The translations under genes and the position numbers were made by a program. A model generated the notes under the pieces. It was not told where the DNA came from, did not search any database, and was given only the letters and a program-made list of their open reading frames with translations. From JANQPA01 sp964548175 (GTDB lineage Bacteria > Bacteroidota > Bacteroidia > Chitinophagales > Saprospiraceae): DNA of 64,000 nucleotides. Of this stretch, positions 25,220-33,903 are shown in pieces (the first letter of the stretch is position 1; each line of letters begins with the position of its first letter). Location: NCBI GenBank assembly GCA_964548175.1, contig CAZJQS010000005.1:1-64000 (forward strand). Reading direction: 5' to 3'.

Positions 25220-27241
25220 ATGAAAATGCGTCCGTTTTCCTTAGTGCTTAAGCTTTTAGGTATTTCCCTCTTTCTGGGGCTGGCAGGCTGCATCTCACAA
25301 AAAAAGGTGTCGGCTTTTAAGCAAAAGCATGCGGAGGTATTGCCGGCAGAGTATGCTCCTCAGGGCAAGGGCAACTGGCTGGCGGCAGAGGTGCACTTTT
25401 TTATGGTTGACCGGGCTGAGAAAGGCGATGCAGCCCCTATTGAAATGAAGAATACGGATAGCTTTTTGGTTTCTGATTATGTACAGCCGGCCGTGAAAGT
25501 AGTCATCGCTCCGCCTGTTTTTCTGAAAAAAAGCCACGGCAAGAAATACAGCTTATCTCTGAAAGCCGAAAACCTCGTTTTATCCAACGGATTTATCATC
25601 GAAAAAAGGGAGGAAACCATTGTTTCAGATCAGCCTCAAACGCTTTTTTTTAACCTCAATAAAGAAAAGGTCACTATTGAGGAAAGGATGGCACTAACGC
25701 TGAACCTTATCGATGAAAATGGAGCGGTAATCCCTTCTGAAGAGCTCCTTTTTGTCCGGAATTTTTCTTTTGCACCTCCAATTCCTAAAACAGATCTTGA
25801 AAAGACTGTAGAGTGCCCCAGGAAAAGGTTTACCTTGCTCATTTCCCGGCAGGTCGTTTCTCCTGATAACATCCTTACTAAGGAGCCGGTGGAAGACGCC
25901 GTTTTTTTCAACGCTGAGTTGGGCAAATTTGTGTCAGATAGCCTGGGCCGGATATTTATTGAACTGTGCCTGGATTCACTGCCGCTCCGATACGAATTTG
26001 AGGTAAATATTGATGATAAAAATGCACCTGAAGCAGCCTATCTTGAATTTTCTGAAGAAGAAGATGTTTTCGAGTTGATCATCGAAAAAAGAGAATCGAG
26101 CTACAGGCCACCTCCCCCAATTTCCGATATGGATGGGGATGGTGTTCCGGATGATGAAGATGATTGCCCTACTCAGCCCGGTCCGGCTTCCTGGGGCGGC
26201 TGTCCGGAATCAGGGCAAACAGTGGATATTCCGGATAGAAAATCCGAACAAAAGGTGGTCTCTCCGTCTCCTTCGCCAATAGATGAGGAAGCTTACTGGA
26301 ACGTGATCAAAAGCAGCGAACTGCCTGGAGATTTTGAAGATTATCTGGAGACATTTCCGGAGGGAAAATATATACAGGAAGCCCAGAAAAGACTGCAGGA
26401 TAACTACACCCGAATTGCTAAAGGCCTAATGAGCATCCTGGTGCCCGACACCATGGAGCTTGATGTTCCGGAGGTCGTTTCTGTCATGATCTCAAGCGAC
26501 ACCAGTCGCAAAGCCAGGGAGCGTGTTATTGACGAGTTTATTGACCTGCAAGATCTACCTCCCGAAGACATACCGGAGGTACGCAACGAGCTGATCAAAA
26601 TTACCGATATCATGCGGGCCGAACTGCGCGATCCAAGCCCCACTGAAGATCCTAACTTTTTCATTGATCCTCCTGGCGAACGGGAACAGAAGGTCGATCT
26701 TTACAACGGAGATCCCACCGTTTGGAACTGGACGGTCACTCCTCTGAAAAAAGGCAACAAGCAGCTCAATGTGGTCGTGTCTATTATTTTTGATAAAAAC
26801 GGCAGAGAAGTCCCCAAAGTGGAGGAGCAGATCTTCAAGGTTTACATCACAGTGCAGCCTGGTTTTTGGGAGAAAAACTGGTGGTGGGTCGCCTTGGTGG
26901 GGATTTTAGGGTTAGTACTTTTGCTGCTGTTTTTCTACCGAAGAAAACAAAAACAACAAGAATTATTGCAGTTAAGACTTCCGTATCAGGAAGTTACCCG
27001 ACTGGTAGGGGAGGGAGAGCAGGAGCAAGCATTGCAAATCCTGGAAAGCGCCCTGGATGGCGTAAGTGATAAGTACCATCAGCAGGTGGTTCTGCTGAAG
27101 TCGAGAATAGCTGAAAATGAAGAAAACCTGATGGCAGGGGTGGTGGAAACTAAAGAGGCTACCCTGGTGCGCAATCAGGTCTCTCAGTCAATTTTGAATT
27201 TGCTGAGTAAGTTGCGTAAGGAGTTTCAGATAACAGAATAA
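25220..27241 (+). CDS. Membrane-spanning lipoprotein with TSP3-like repeat and C-terminal EAD11-like adaptor domain
   Basis: 673 residues of unusual architecture. A lipoprotein signal ends at Cys24 (LFLGLAGC). Then come beta-rich domains to about 300, a calcium-binding thrombospondin type 3-like segment (DMDGDGVPDDEDDCP, about 303-317), and a helical hairpin of the YLETFPEGKYIQEAQKRL type (about 356-394) common in bacterial signalling and conflict proteins. A predicted beta-sandwich follows (WNWTVTPLKKGNKQL, near 500), then one membrane helix at about 553-575 followed by RRK. The C-terminal 80 residues read like effector-associated domain 11: RLVGEGEQEQALQILESAL, then LVRNQVSQSILNLLSKL. The topology implies outside domains and a cytosolic adaptor. 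The glucoamylase-like gene follows 16 bases later. The adaptor assignment is by pattern only. Confidence 0.7.
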   Translation: MKMRPFSLVLKLLGISLFLGLAGCISQKKVSAFKQKHAEVLPAEYAPQGKGNWLAAEVHFFMVDRAEKGDAAPIEMKNTDSFLVSDYVQPAVKVVIAPPVFLKKSHGKKYSLSLKAENLVLSNGFIIEKREETIVSDQPQTLFFNLNKEKVTIEERMALTLNLIDENGAVIPSEELLFVRNFSFAPPIPKTDLEKTVECPRKRFTLLISRQVVSPDNILTKEPVEDAVFFNAELGKFVSDSLGRIFIELCLDSLPLRYEFEVNIDDKNAPEAAYLEFSEEEDVFELIIEKRESSYRPPPPISDMDGDGVPDDEDDCPTQPGPASWGGCPESGQTVDIPDRKSEQKVVSPSPSPIDEEAYWNVIKSSELPGDFEDYLETFPEGKYIQEAQKRLQDNYTRIAKGLMSILVPDTMELDVPEVVSVMISSDTSRKARERVIDEFIDLQDLPPEDIPEVRNELIKITDIMRAELRDPSPTEDPNFFIDPPGEREQKVDLYNGDPTVWNWTVTPLKKGNKQLNVVVSIIFDKNGREVPKVEEQIFKVYITVQPGFWEKNWWWVALVGILGLVLLLLFFYRRKQKQQELLQLRLPYQEVTRLVGEGEQEQALQILESALDGVSDKYHQQVVLLKSRIAENEENLMAGVVETKEATLVRNQVSQSILNLLSKLRKEFQITE

Positions 27242-27257
27242 ATGAAAACGCTATACT

Positions 27258-29420
27258 ATGAATAACCTTCTTCCCCTGGCCCTTTTTTTGATTTTTCATC
27301 TAACATCTTTCGGTCAGCAAGCAGAACGGCAGTATGACTATACTTTTTTCGACAATAGCCTGATGCCGGGCCATTTCTTTTATTCCTCTACTGATTATTC
27401 CAAAGGTAGCTACATAAAAAACATCGAAGGCCGGTTACCCGTTAACGAAGCGTATTTTTTCACGCCTCCCAATTCTCTGGAATTGACTTTTACCAATGGT
27501 GAGGGGCAATGGGAGGCAGCCGTTTCCCATGCTCGAGTGCGTGGGCAAAATTTTTTTAAGCCCGCACAATACCTCTCTTTTTGGATCTATCCGGAGGATA
27601 CTGATCCGGCCTTGTACCCTAAAGTCGCCTTAGCGAATGTCCAAAGCCCCGGCCCGGGTGAAGTAGAAGGCAGGGTTCGGTCTGAATCCTTACCTATAGA
27701 TCAATATCTGCAGCAACCGGATAGGGAGGGATGGCTTTTTGTCAAAATTCCTCTTCAGGATTTTAGAAACTTTACGGGAAGACTGGCCGAGATCGTATTT
27801 CTGGGAGCTGACAAAAAAGGAAGCGGTCGGCTCTTCATTGACCAACTGGAATTATTGCCGGATATAGCAGTCGAAGACACATCCGGACCCGATGCACTTT
27901 CCGCCAAAGGGTACGAAAGGCATGTAGACCTCAGCTGGCCAACCATAGATGAAGCTAAGGTGAAATACATCAAAATCTACCGCTCGGAAGATAATACAAC
28001 CTTTGTGCCGATAGGGGTTCAACGGCCTTATTATGATCGCTACACCGATTTTGTAGGGTCGCCGGACAAGCAATATTACTATAAGATCAGCTATCTCGAT
28101 TATCAGTATGGGGAAAGCGAACTTTCGGAAGCGGCCTCTGCCCAGACTCGTCCGTTTAGCGATGAGGAGCTTCTGGATATGGTGCAGGAGGCTTCTTTCC
28201 GGTATTACTGGGAGGCCGCTGAGCCTAATAGCGGTTTGGCCAGGGAGAATATTCCCGGCCGGAAAAATATGATCGCTGCCGGTGCTTCAGGCTTCGGTAT
28301 TATGGCGATTATCGTTGGAGTGGAACGTAAATTCATTACCAGGGATCAAGCTGTTGGGCGGATGCAGAAAATCGTATCATTTTTAGAACAGTGCGATAAA
28401 TATCATGGTGCAGTGTCTCATTTTATTGATGGGCCCACCAGAAAAACGACCCCCTTTTTTGGCGATCGCGATGATGGGGGAGATCTGGTGGAGACGTCCT
28501 TCCTTTTTCAAGGCTTGCTGACGGCCCGTGCTTATTTCGACAAAAATAATCAGGATGAAACCTCCATTCGAGAGTCCATTACCAGGCTATGGGAGGGTGT
28601 GGAATGGAGTTGGTACGACCGGGAAAAAGAGGATAAGTTTTTAACCTGGCACTGGTCTGAGAACCATGGCTGGATTATCGACCATAAGCTGATCGGTTGG
28701 AATGAGACTATGATCACCTACATCTTGGCCATGGCTTCACCGACACACCCTATTCCAGCTTCCATGTACTACAACGGTTGGGCCAATCAGCAAGAAAAGG
28801 GGCAAAACTACCGGAAAGGCTGGGGAAAAACGGAAGATGGCTTCAATTATGTTAACGGCCATTATTATCACGGCATTCAACTGGACGTGGGCGTAGCAAA
28901 TGGCGGGCCACTATTTTTCGTCCACTATTCCTACATGGGTCTGGATCCTCATCAAGTGACGGATCGCTACACCAATTATTTTGAAAATAACCAAAACATA
29001 GCGTTGATCAATTGGCACTATTGCACTGAAAATCCTAATCGCAATAAAGGCTTTGGCGAAGATTTCTGGGGGCTGACGGCCAGTGACGGCCCTTGGGGAT
29101 ATCGGGCTTTAGAGCCCAGGAAAGATGTTGAAAACGGTACGCTGGCGCCTACCGGCGCCCTGGCTTCCTTTCCGTACACGCCGCAACAATCCATGGCCGC
29201 TCTGAAAAACTTGTATCGCAATCACGGTCAATATTTATGGGGAGAATACGGTTTTCGCGATGCCGTCAATTTGAATGAAAATTGGGTGGCTAATATTTTC
29301 ATGGGCCTCAATCAGGCGCCGGTGACGGTCATGATAGAGAATTACCGGACGGGGTTGATTTGGGAGTTGTTTATGGAAAACAAGGAGATTGCCGGAGCAT
29401 TAAAAGCCATGAAAAAATAA
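27258..29420 (+). CDS. Secreted glucoamylase-like (GH144-type) glycoside hydrolase
   Basis: 720 residues with a signal peptide (MNNLLPLALFLIFHLTSFGQ). The N-terminal 200 residues are a beta-sandwich like a carbohydrate-binding module (FWIYPEDTDPALYPKVALAN), followed by a fibronectin III-like domain (KYIKIYRSEDNTTF, about 235-300). The catalytic domain from about 305 is the PF10091 glucoamylase-like (alpha/alpha) type: EASFRYYWEAAEPNSGLA, GDLVETSFLFQGLL, HWSENHGW and WGLTASDGPWGY. Relatives include beta-1,2-glucanases of GH144 and other exo- or endo-glucanases. It acts in the periplasm or outside. It is 16 bases downstream of the EAD11-like lipoprotein, so the two are probably co-transcribed. 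Confidence 0.85.
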   Translation: MNNLLPLALFLIFHLTSFGQQAERQYDYTFFDNSLMPGHFFYSSTDYSKGSYIKNIEGRLPVNEAYFFTPPNSLELTFTNGEGQWEAAVSHARVRGQNFFKPAQYLSFWIYPEDTDPALYPKVALANVQSPGPGEVEGRVRSESLPIDQYLQQPDREGWLFVKIPLQDFRNFTGRLAEIVFLGADKKGSGRLFIDQLELLPDIAVEDTSGPDALSAKGYERHVDLSWPTIDEAKVKYIKIYRSEDNTTFVPIGVQRPYYDRYTDFVGSPDKQYYYKISYLDYQYGESELSEAASAQTRPFSDEELLDMVQEASFRYYWEAAEPNSGLARENIPGRKNMIAAGASGFGIMAIIVGVERKFITRDQAVGRMQKIVSFLEQCDKYHGAVSHFIDGPTRKTTPFFGDRDDGGDLVETSFLFQGLLTARAYFDKNNQDETSIRESITRLWEGVEWSWYDREKEDKFLTWHWSENHGWIIDHKLIGWNETMITYILAMASPTHPIPASMYYNGWANQQEKGQNYRKGWGKTEDGFNYVNGHYYHGIQLDVGVANGGPLFFVHYSYMGLDPHQVTDRYTNYFENNQNIALINWHYCTENPNRNKGFGEDFWGLTASDGPWGYRALEPRKDVENGTLAPTGALASFPYTPQQSMAALKNLYRNHGQYLWGEYGFRDAVNLNENWVANIFMGLNQAPVTVMIENYRTGLIWELFMENKEIAGALKAMKK

Positions 29421-29533
29421 AGATCAGTTATCCCTGGTTTTTGTCTGATCTTTAAAGTCAAACTTTTTTCCTTTTTCATTCGTGATGCAGATCCCGCAGA
29501 TCTAAAAATATTCTCAGCATTAGCGTTATCGGC

Positions 29534-29591
29534 GAAATCTGCGTGAAAAACTTATCAGCGGGATTTGCAAATCTTTTTGTGTAGGCAGCAA
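29534..29591. repeat. Interspersed repeat, family C copy 1
   Basis: ATCTGCGTG, AGCGGGATTTGC and GTAGGCAGCAA recur in the same order and spacing at 48130-48187. Just upstream, GATCCCGCAGAT (29490-29501) is the inverted form of the core, so the whole 29480-29591 stretch is partly palindromic. It lies in a 226-base gap with no gene. Confidence 0.55.
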
Positions 29592-29646
29592 GGTGTATCA
29601 GAAAGCACTTAGTTGAAAAAGAATCAGCATTCGGGACGGCTAATGC

Positions 29647-30156
29647 TTATTCCAACTTTCCTTTTTCCTTCTCATATTCGCTGATGTACTCCTCCACGAT
29701 ATCATTGATCACTTTGCGAAGGTACTTCTTTTGGGTACGGGCAATCTTTTTCAGCTTTTTGATCTTTTCTTCGTCGAAGGTGAGGGTAAGTTGTTTGATG
29801 ACATTGCCTCTGAATTCTACCTTTTCAGGCTCTACTGTGCTGCGGATCAGCGCATCCAGGCCACTGACAGGTTTGTTGGAACGTTTTTTGATATCGAGAT
29901 CAGCCGGGCGTTTTTTAGGCTCCTGGGCCATTTGTTGTTCGAAAGATTCCTGGAAGGCTTCCTGAAGAAAGGATTGGAGATCATCGGTAAAATCTTTAGA
30001 GGAGGACTTCTTTTTGCCTTCTTTGACTTTAGCTTTACGGGGTTTGGAAGAAGAGGAAGCATCAGGAGACGGCACGGAGCTTTCCATCTGAAGCAAGTCC
30101 TCAGTGGTGTCGCTAAAAATGCTTTCCAATCCTTCTGTAAATTTCTTTTTACTCAT
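29647..30156 (-). CDS. ParA-linked ribbon-helix-helix protein
   Basis: 169 residues. A disordered, Lys/Ser/Glu-rich N-terminal half is followed by a C-terminal domain (IKQLTLTFDEEKIKKLKKIA, then KYLRKVINDIVEEYI) with the strand-helix-helix pattern of ribbon-helix-helix DNA-binding proteins. It lies 47 bases downstream of parA on the same strand. By analogy with ParA-ParG type modules, it would be the centromere-binding partner and could stimulate the ParA ATPase through its flexible tail. No canonical ParB is nearby. The partition role is inferred. Confidence 0.7.
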   Translation of the reverse strand: MSKKKFTEGLESIFSDTTEDLLQMESSVPSPDASSSSKPRKAKVKEGKKKSSSKDFTDDLQSFLQEAFQESFEQQMAQEPKKRPADLDIKKRSNKPVSGLDALIRSTVEPEKVEFRGNVIKQLTLTFDEEKIKKLKKIARTQKKYLRKVINDIVEEYISEYEKEKGKLE

Positions 30157-30203
30157 AATAATGTAGGACCTTTAGTCACAGGAAGTCATCCCTAAATAGT
30201 CTT

Positions 30204-30971
30204 TCAGGCTTCAATGCTCAGTTGTTCGGTACGTTTTAATATTTCCTTGCTCAGGGCGAGGTAGTCTTCGGCGCCGGAGCTGTTTTTGTTGTATTCAAAG
30301 ATATCTTTTCGTTGAGCCGGTGCTTCCGCTAGAGCCACGGTATCTCTGATCATAGTCTCGAAGACCAGTTCGCCGAAATATTTTTTGATGGTTTGCACCA
30401 CATCTCTGTTCAATACTTTTCTATGGTCATACATGGTGGCGATGACGCCGCCGATCTCTAGTTTTTTATTGAGCCTCAGCTTTACTTTAGAGATGATCTG
30501 CTTGATCTTAGCTAAGCCCTGCATGGCCAGGAACTCCGTCTGAAGCGGGATGTAGACGAGATCGCTGCTGGTCAGTGCATTGAGCGTCAGTAATCCCAGC
30601 GAAGGCGGACAATCGATGATGATGAAGTCATAGTTGTCTCTGACGGGCTGAAATAATTCCCTGAGGATAAATTCCCGTCCTGCTTCGTTAATCAGCTCCA
30701 TTTCTGCGCCGGAAAGATCGAGTGTGGAAATGACCACATCCAGTTTTTCTTTAACCTGATAAGGCACCAGCGGCGCCTCTCCTCTAATGGCTTCATAGAT
30801 GGTATTCGGATGCCGGGGAATGCCTAGTGAAAGCGTGAGGTTTGCCTGAGGATCAAGGTCGATCAACAACACTTTTTTGCCCAATTCCGCCAGGCCCGCA
30901 CCTATGTTGATCGCACTGGTCGTTTTTCCAACTCCACCTTTATGATTCAGTAGAGATATGACTAGTCCCAT
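30204..30971 (-). CDS. ParA/Soj family ATPase
   Basis: 255 residues, a Walker-type partition ATPase. The deviant Walker A box NHKGGVGKTT (residues 9-18) has the signature Lys11. DLDPQANLTLSLG (switch I), YDFIIIDCPPSLGLLTLNAL (Walker B/switch II) and the TEFLAMQGLAKI segment are all present. It dimerises on ATP and binds DNA nonspecifically to position a cargo. The partner here is a ribbon-helix-helix protein, not ParB, so the cargo may be a plasmid-like replicon remnant, an integrated element or a protein complex. Confidence 0.93.
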   Translation of the reverse strand: MGLVISLLNHKGGVGKTTSAINIGAGLAELGKKVLLIDLDPQANLTLSLGIPRHPNTIYEAIRGEAPLVPYQVKEKLDVVISTLDLSGAEMELINEAGREFILRELFQPVRDNYDFIIIDCPPSLGLLTLNALTSSDLVYIPLQTEFLAMQGLAKIKQIISKVKLRLNKKLEIGGVIATMYDHRKVLNRDVVQTIKKYFGELVFETMIRDTVALAEAPAQRKDIFEYNKNSSGAEDYLALSKEILKRTEQLSIEA

Positions 30972-31012
30972 AATTAGTTTTGGTGTTGAAAAATTGCTGC
31001 CAAGTATTCTTT

Positions 31013-31043
31013 CAAATTAATGGTTTTATTTTATAAAAAACAA
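31013..31043 (-). promoter_or_regulatory. Possible promoter of parA
   Basis: On the minus strand TTG (31043-31041), about 21 bases, then TAATTTG (31019-31013), a one-base-short version of TAnnTTTG. It lies about 42 bases upstream of the parA start. Confidence 0.3.
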
Positions 31044-31203
31044 TTATTTGACGAAAATATTATGTTGTGAGCCTTTTGGGCTCTAAGTTTTAGGCTTTAT
31101 TCTTTGAATGCCGGTCGTTTTTCTTAATTTAAACGGGTAAAACGGCTTTTTACACCACTCTGGCTTATCTTAAAAAATACCGTGAAGCAGGGAATGCCTG
31201 AAC

Positions 31204-31989
31204 ATGAATGACTTTTTATATCTGATCGGACAACTGATTATCTTTGTGTTGGTGCTTGGGCTGATCAACAGCCTGTTGTACGGCATCCGTTATGCGGGTA
31301 AGCAGCTGCAATTGTCGGATCAGCATCAGAGGCGGACGAGCAGATGGATTGTCCTGGTTACGGCTACGTGGTTGGTGCTTTTATTGGGGTTGTCTTATTC
31401 TGGAGTAGTGAAATCTTTTGAGGTTTTCCCACCCAGGGTGGTGCTGATTTTTATTCCTCCTTTGCTGATAATATTCTTTTTTTTATTCTGGCCGCCTCTG
31501 GGGAAATATTTAAAAGTGATCCCGGCCAGCTGGCTGGTTTACATACAGTCTTTCCGGATCATCATGGAGTTGTTTCTCTGGTTAGGCTGTAAAGCCGGCT
31601 TTGTCCCATTGCAAATGACGTTCGAGTGGTTAAATTATGATATTGTGGTGGGATTGACGGCGCCAATGGCGGGATTTTCTTTTTTCGGCCGTCGGCGTTA
31701 TCATCGCTTTCAAGCCATCCTCTGGAATATTTTCGGAATAGCATTGCTTAGTAATATCGTGTTGATCGCAATGCTTTCGGCGCCTTCTCCCATCCGGGTT
31801 TTTATGAATGAACCTTCTAACATATTCATTACGGAAATCCCTTTCATCTGGATTCCCGGGTTTATTGTGCCGTTTGCTTTAGCGATGCATTTGTTCTCGC
31901 TGCGGCAACTGGTATTTAATGACCGCAAGCCGATGCGCCTTTTTCTTGGAAAATACTTGAAAATAAAAAGGACGGAAAGAGAAAAATAG
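31204..31989 (+). CDS. Multi-pass membrane protein of unknown function
   Basis: 261 residues with about seven hydrophobic helices (for example FLYLIGQLIIFVLVLGLINS, then VVLIFIPPLLIIFFFLFW) and a basic C-terminal tail. No catalytic motif or known family was recognised. It is convergent with the SulP gene, with only 15 bases between the stop codons. Confidence 0.75.
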   Translation: MNDFLYLIGQLIIFVLVLGLINSLLYGIRYAGKQLQLSDQHQRRTSRWIVLVTATWLVLLLGLSYSGVVKSFEVFPPRVVLIFIPPLLIIFFFLFWPPLGKYLKVIPASWLVYIQSFRIIMELFLWLGCKAGFVPLQMTFEWLNYDIVVGLTAPMAGFSFFGRRRYHRFQAILWNIFGIALLSNIVLIAMLSAPSPIRVFMNEPSNIFITEIPFIWIPGFIVPFALAMHLFSLRQLVFNDRKPMRLFLGKYLKIKRTEREK

Positions 31990-32004
31990 TTTTCTTTTAT
32001 CTTT

Positions 32005-33744
32005 CTATTTGGTTCCTTTTACATTCGTTTGGATGGCTTTTTGCGTCCAGATATGCTCTCCTTTTTCCGTACTGGATTTATAATATTCCACTGCAGCGTG
32101 CACATTCAGGAAGAAGTTTTTCGATCCGATCTCTTCTACGAGGCCAAACTTTTGTAAAGCATCTCTTACCGGGCCGCGTACGCCTGCCAGGTAGAACCGA
32201 ATTTTTCTGGTATTCAAAAACGCCATGACATCCTTAAGGTCATGGATTCCACTGGAATCGATATCCGTTATACTGCTGGCATCCAGTATAAACAGCCTTA
32301 AGGCTTTTCCTTCATTGGCCACCAGGTCTTCTATACCTTCTCGGAAATAAGCAGCATTGCCAAAATACAGCTGAGAATCAAATCGATAGATCAGCACCTC
32401 ATCATGTTGGGTGGCTTCTTCGAAGCGGTTAATGTTTCGATAAGTACTGGTGTCGGGTAATTGCCCCAGAACGGCTACGTGAGGGCGGGAGGATTGGTAG
32501 ATGATCTGGGCAATGGATAATAATACGCCGATGAAGACGCCTTGCTGAATGCCTAATGTTAAGGTCGCCACAAAAGTAGCCAGTAGGGTAAGAAAGTCAC
32601 GCCTGTCATTATGCCAGAGCTGAACGGCTTCGCGGTAGTTGATCAAGCCGATAACGGCTACTACGATTATCGAAGCTAAAATGGCATTAGGTAAATAAAA
32701 AAACAGGGGAGTCAGAAAAACCAGCGTCAGGGAAATAATGGCTGCTGCAATGATGGAGGAGATGCCCGTTTTAGCGCCTGCATCATTATTGATGGCGGAA
32801 CGAGTAAAGCTGCCGGTGGTCGGGTAAGATTGGAAAAAAGCCCCGCCGATCTTGGTAATACCCAGCGCTATCAACTCCTGATCGGGAACCACCCGGTAAG
32901 ATTTGTGTTTGGCTTCGATGGTTTTAGCTATGGCCAGGGATTCTATGAAGCTGATCAGGCAGATGGTCAGGGCCAGAGGTAACATTTGTCGGAACCGTTC
33001 CGCATTGAGTTGAGGAAGTTCGAAGCCGGGTAAGCCACTGGGGACTTCCCCGACTATGGCTACCCCTTGCTCAAATAGCCGGAACTGCCAGACTATGAAT
33101 ACACCGACCATGACAGCGAGCAGAGCACCGGGAATGGCTTTGTTGATCCTTCTCAGGATGAGCATAAAAGCGATACCTCCCAGTCCGATGGCAAGAGTGA
33201 GATAGTTGATCTCGTCAACATGCTGAATCAGGTTGCCGATGACTTCGTGTATGCGATTGCTGCGTGGAATGTCGATGCCGAATAAATTCTTTACCTGGCT
33301 TAGGCCGATGATAAAGGCTGCTGCTGCAGTAAAGCCTGAAATGACCGGATGAGAAAGGAAGTTGATCAAAAAACCAAGCCGAAACCCACCCAGTATGATC
33401 TGTATCATCCCGGCTATCAGCGCCGTGGAAATCGCTAAACTGATAAAAAGCGGGGTGCCGGGGTCGGCAAACTGCCCCACTCCGGTAAGCACAAGCAAAG
33501 ACACCAATGCCACCGGCCCTACTGACAATTGCCGGGAAGTACCAAAAAAAGCATACAACAAAAGCGGCACAATGCCGGCATACAAGCCGTAAATTGGCGG
33601 CAATCCAGCCAGCAAACCATAGGCCATTCCCTGGGGAACCAGCATAACTGCTACCGTTAAACCAGCCAGGAGATCCCCTCTGATAAAGGTCCTTTTGTAT
33701 TGGGGCAACCACTCGAGAATCGGAAAAAATTGACGGAATTTCAT
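32005..33744 (-). CDS. SulP family anion transporter with STAS domain
   Basis: 579 residues. The membrane domain (about 1-410) starts with the SulP signature LLAGLTVAVMLVPQGMAYGL and contains AFFQSYPTTGSFTRSAIN near 285. The C-terminal cytosolic STAS domain covers about 440-560 (LFILDASSITDIDSSGIHDL). The family moves sulfate, bicarbonate or dicarboxylates across the inner membrane, often with sodium or protons. The substrate cannot be deduced. It diverges from the Rpn gene. Confidence 0.93.
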   Translation of the reverse strand: MKFRQFFPILEWLPQYKRTFIRGDLLAGLTVAVMLVPQGMAYGLLAGLPPIYGLYAGIVPLLLYAFFGTSRQLSVGPVALVSLLVLTGVGQFADPGTPLFISLAISTALIAGMIQIILGGFRLGFLINFLSHPVISGFTAAAAFIIGLSQVKNLFGIDIPRSNRIHEVIGNLIQHVDEINYLTLAIGLGGIAFMLILRRINKAIPGALLAVMVGVFIVWQFRLFEQGVAIVGEVPSGLPGFELPQLNAERFRQMLPLALTICLISFIESLAIAKTIEAKHKSYRVVPDQELIALGITKIGGAFFQSYPTTGSFTRSAINNDAGAKTGISSIIAAAIISLTLVFLTPLFFYLPNAILASIIVVAVIGLINYREAVQLWHNDRRDFLTLLATFVATLTLGIQQGVFIGVLLSIAQIIYQSSRPHVAVLGQLPDTSTYRNINRFEEATQHDEVLIYRFDSQLYFGNAAYFREGIEDLVANEGKALRLFILDASSITDIDSSGIHDLKDVMAFLNTRKIRFYLAGVRGPVRDALQKFGLVEEIGSKNFFLNVHAAVEYYKSSTEKGEHIWTQKAIQTNVKGTK

Positions 33745-33863
33745 ACCTCAACCAATGCTTTTGTTGTTCCAGAACGAATTTATGAAAAAATGTTCATATG
33801 TCCTCTAAGGACCATCCGGTAGCAGCAATAGAAAAATTGCAGAAAGGAGAACTCATTTTTAAT

Positions 33864-33871
33864 TATTTTTG
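33864..33871 (+). promoter_or_regulatory. -7 box upstream of the Rpn-family gene
   Basis: TATTTTTG fits TAnnTTTG exactly and lies 32 bases before the start codon. A TTG at 33837-33839 could be a loose -33 element. Confidence 0.35.
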
Positions 33872-33903
33872 TAAGTATTTTATGAATTGTTTCATAAAAA
33901 TAT

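Noticed and set aside
25220..27241. OmpA-like protein, because of the TSP3 DxDGDGVPD segment
   Set aside because: TSP3 segments often precede OmpA domains, but the C-terminus here is a membrane helix plus a helical adaptor-like domain with no OmpA motif.
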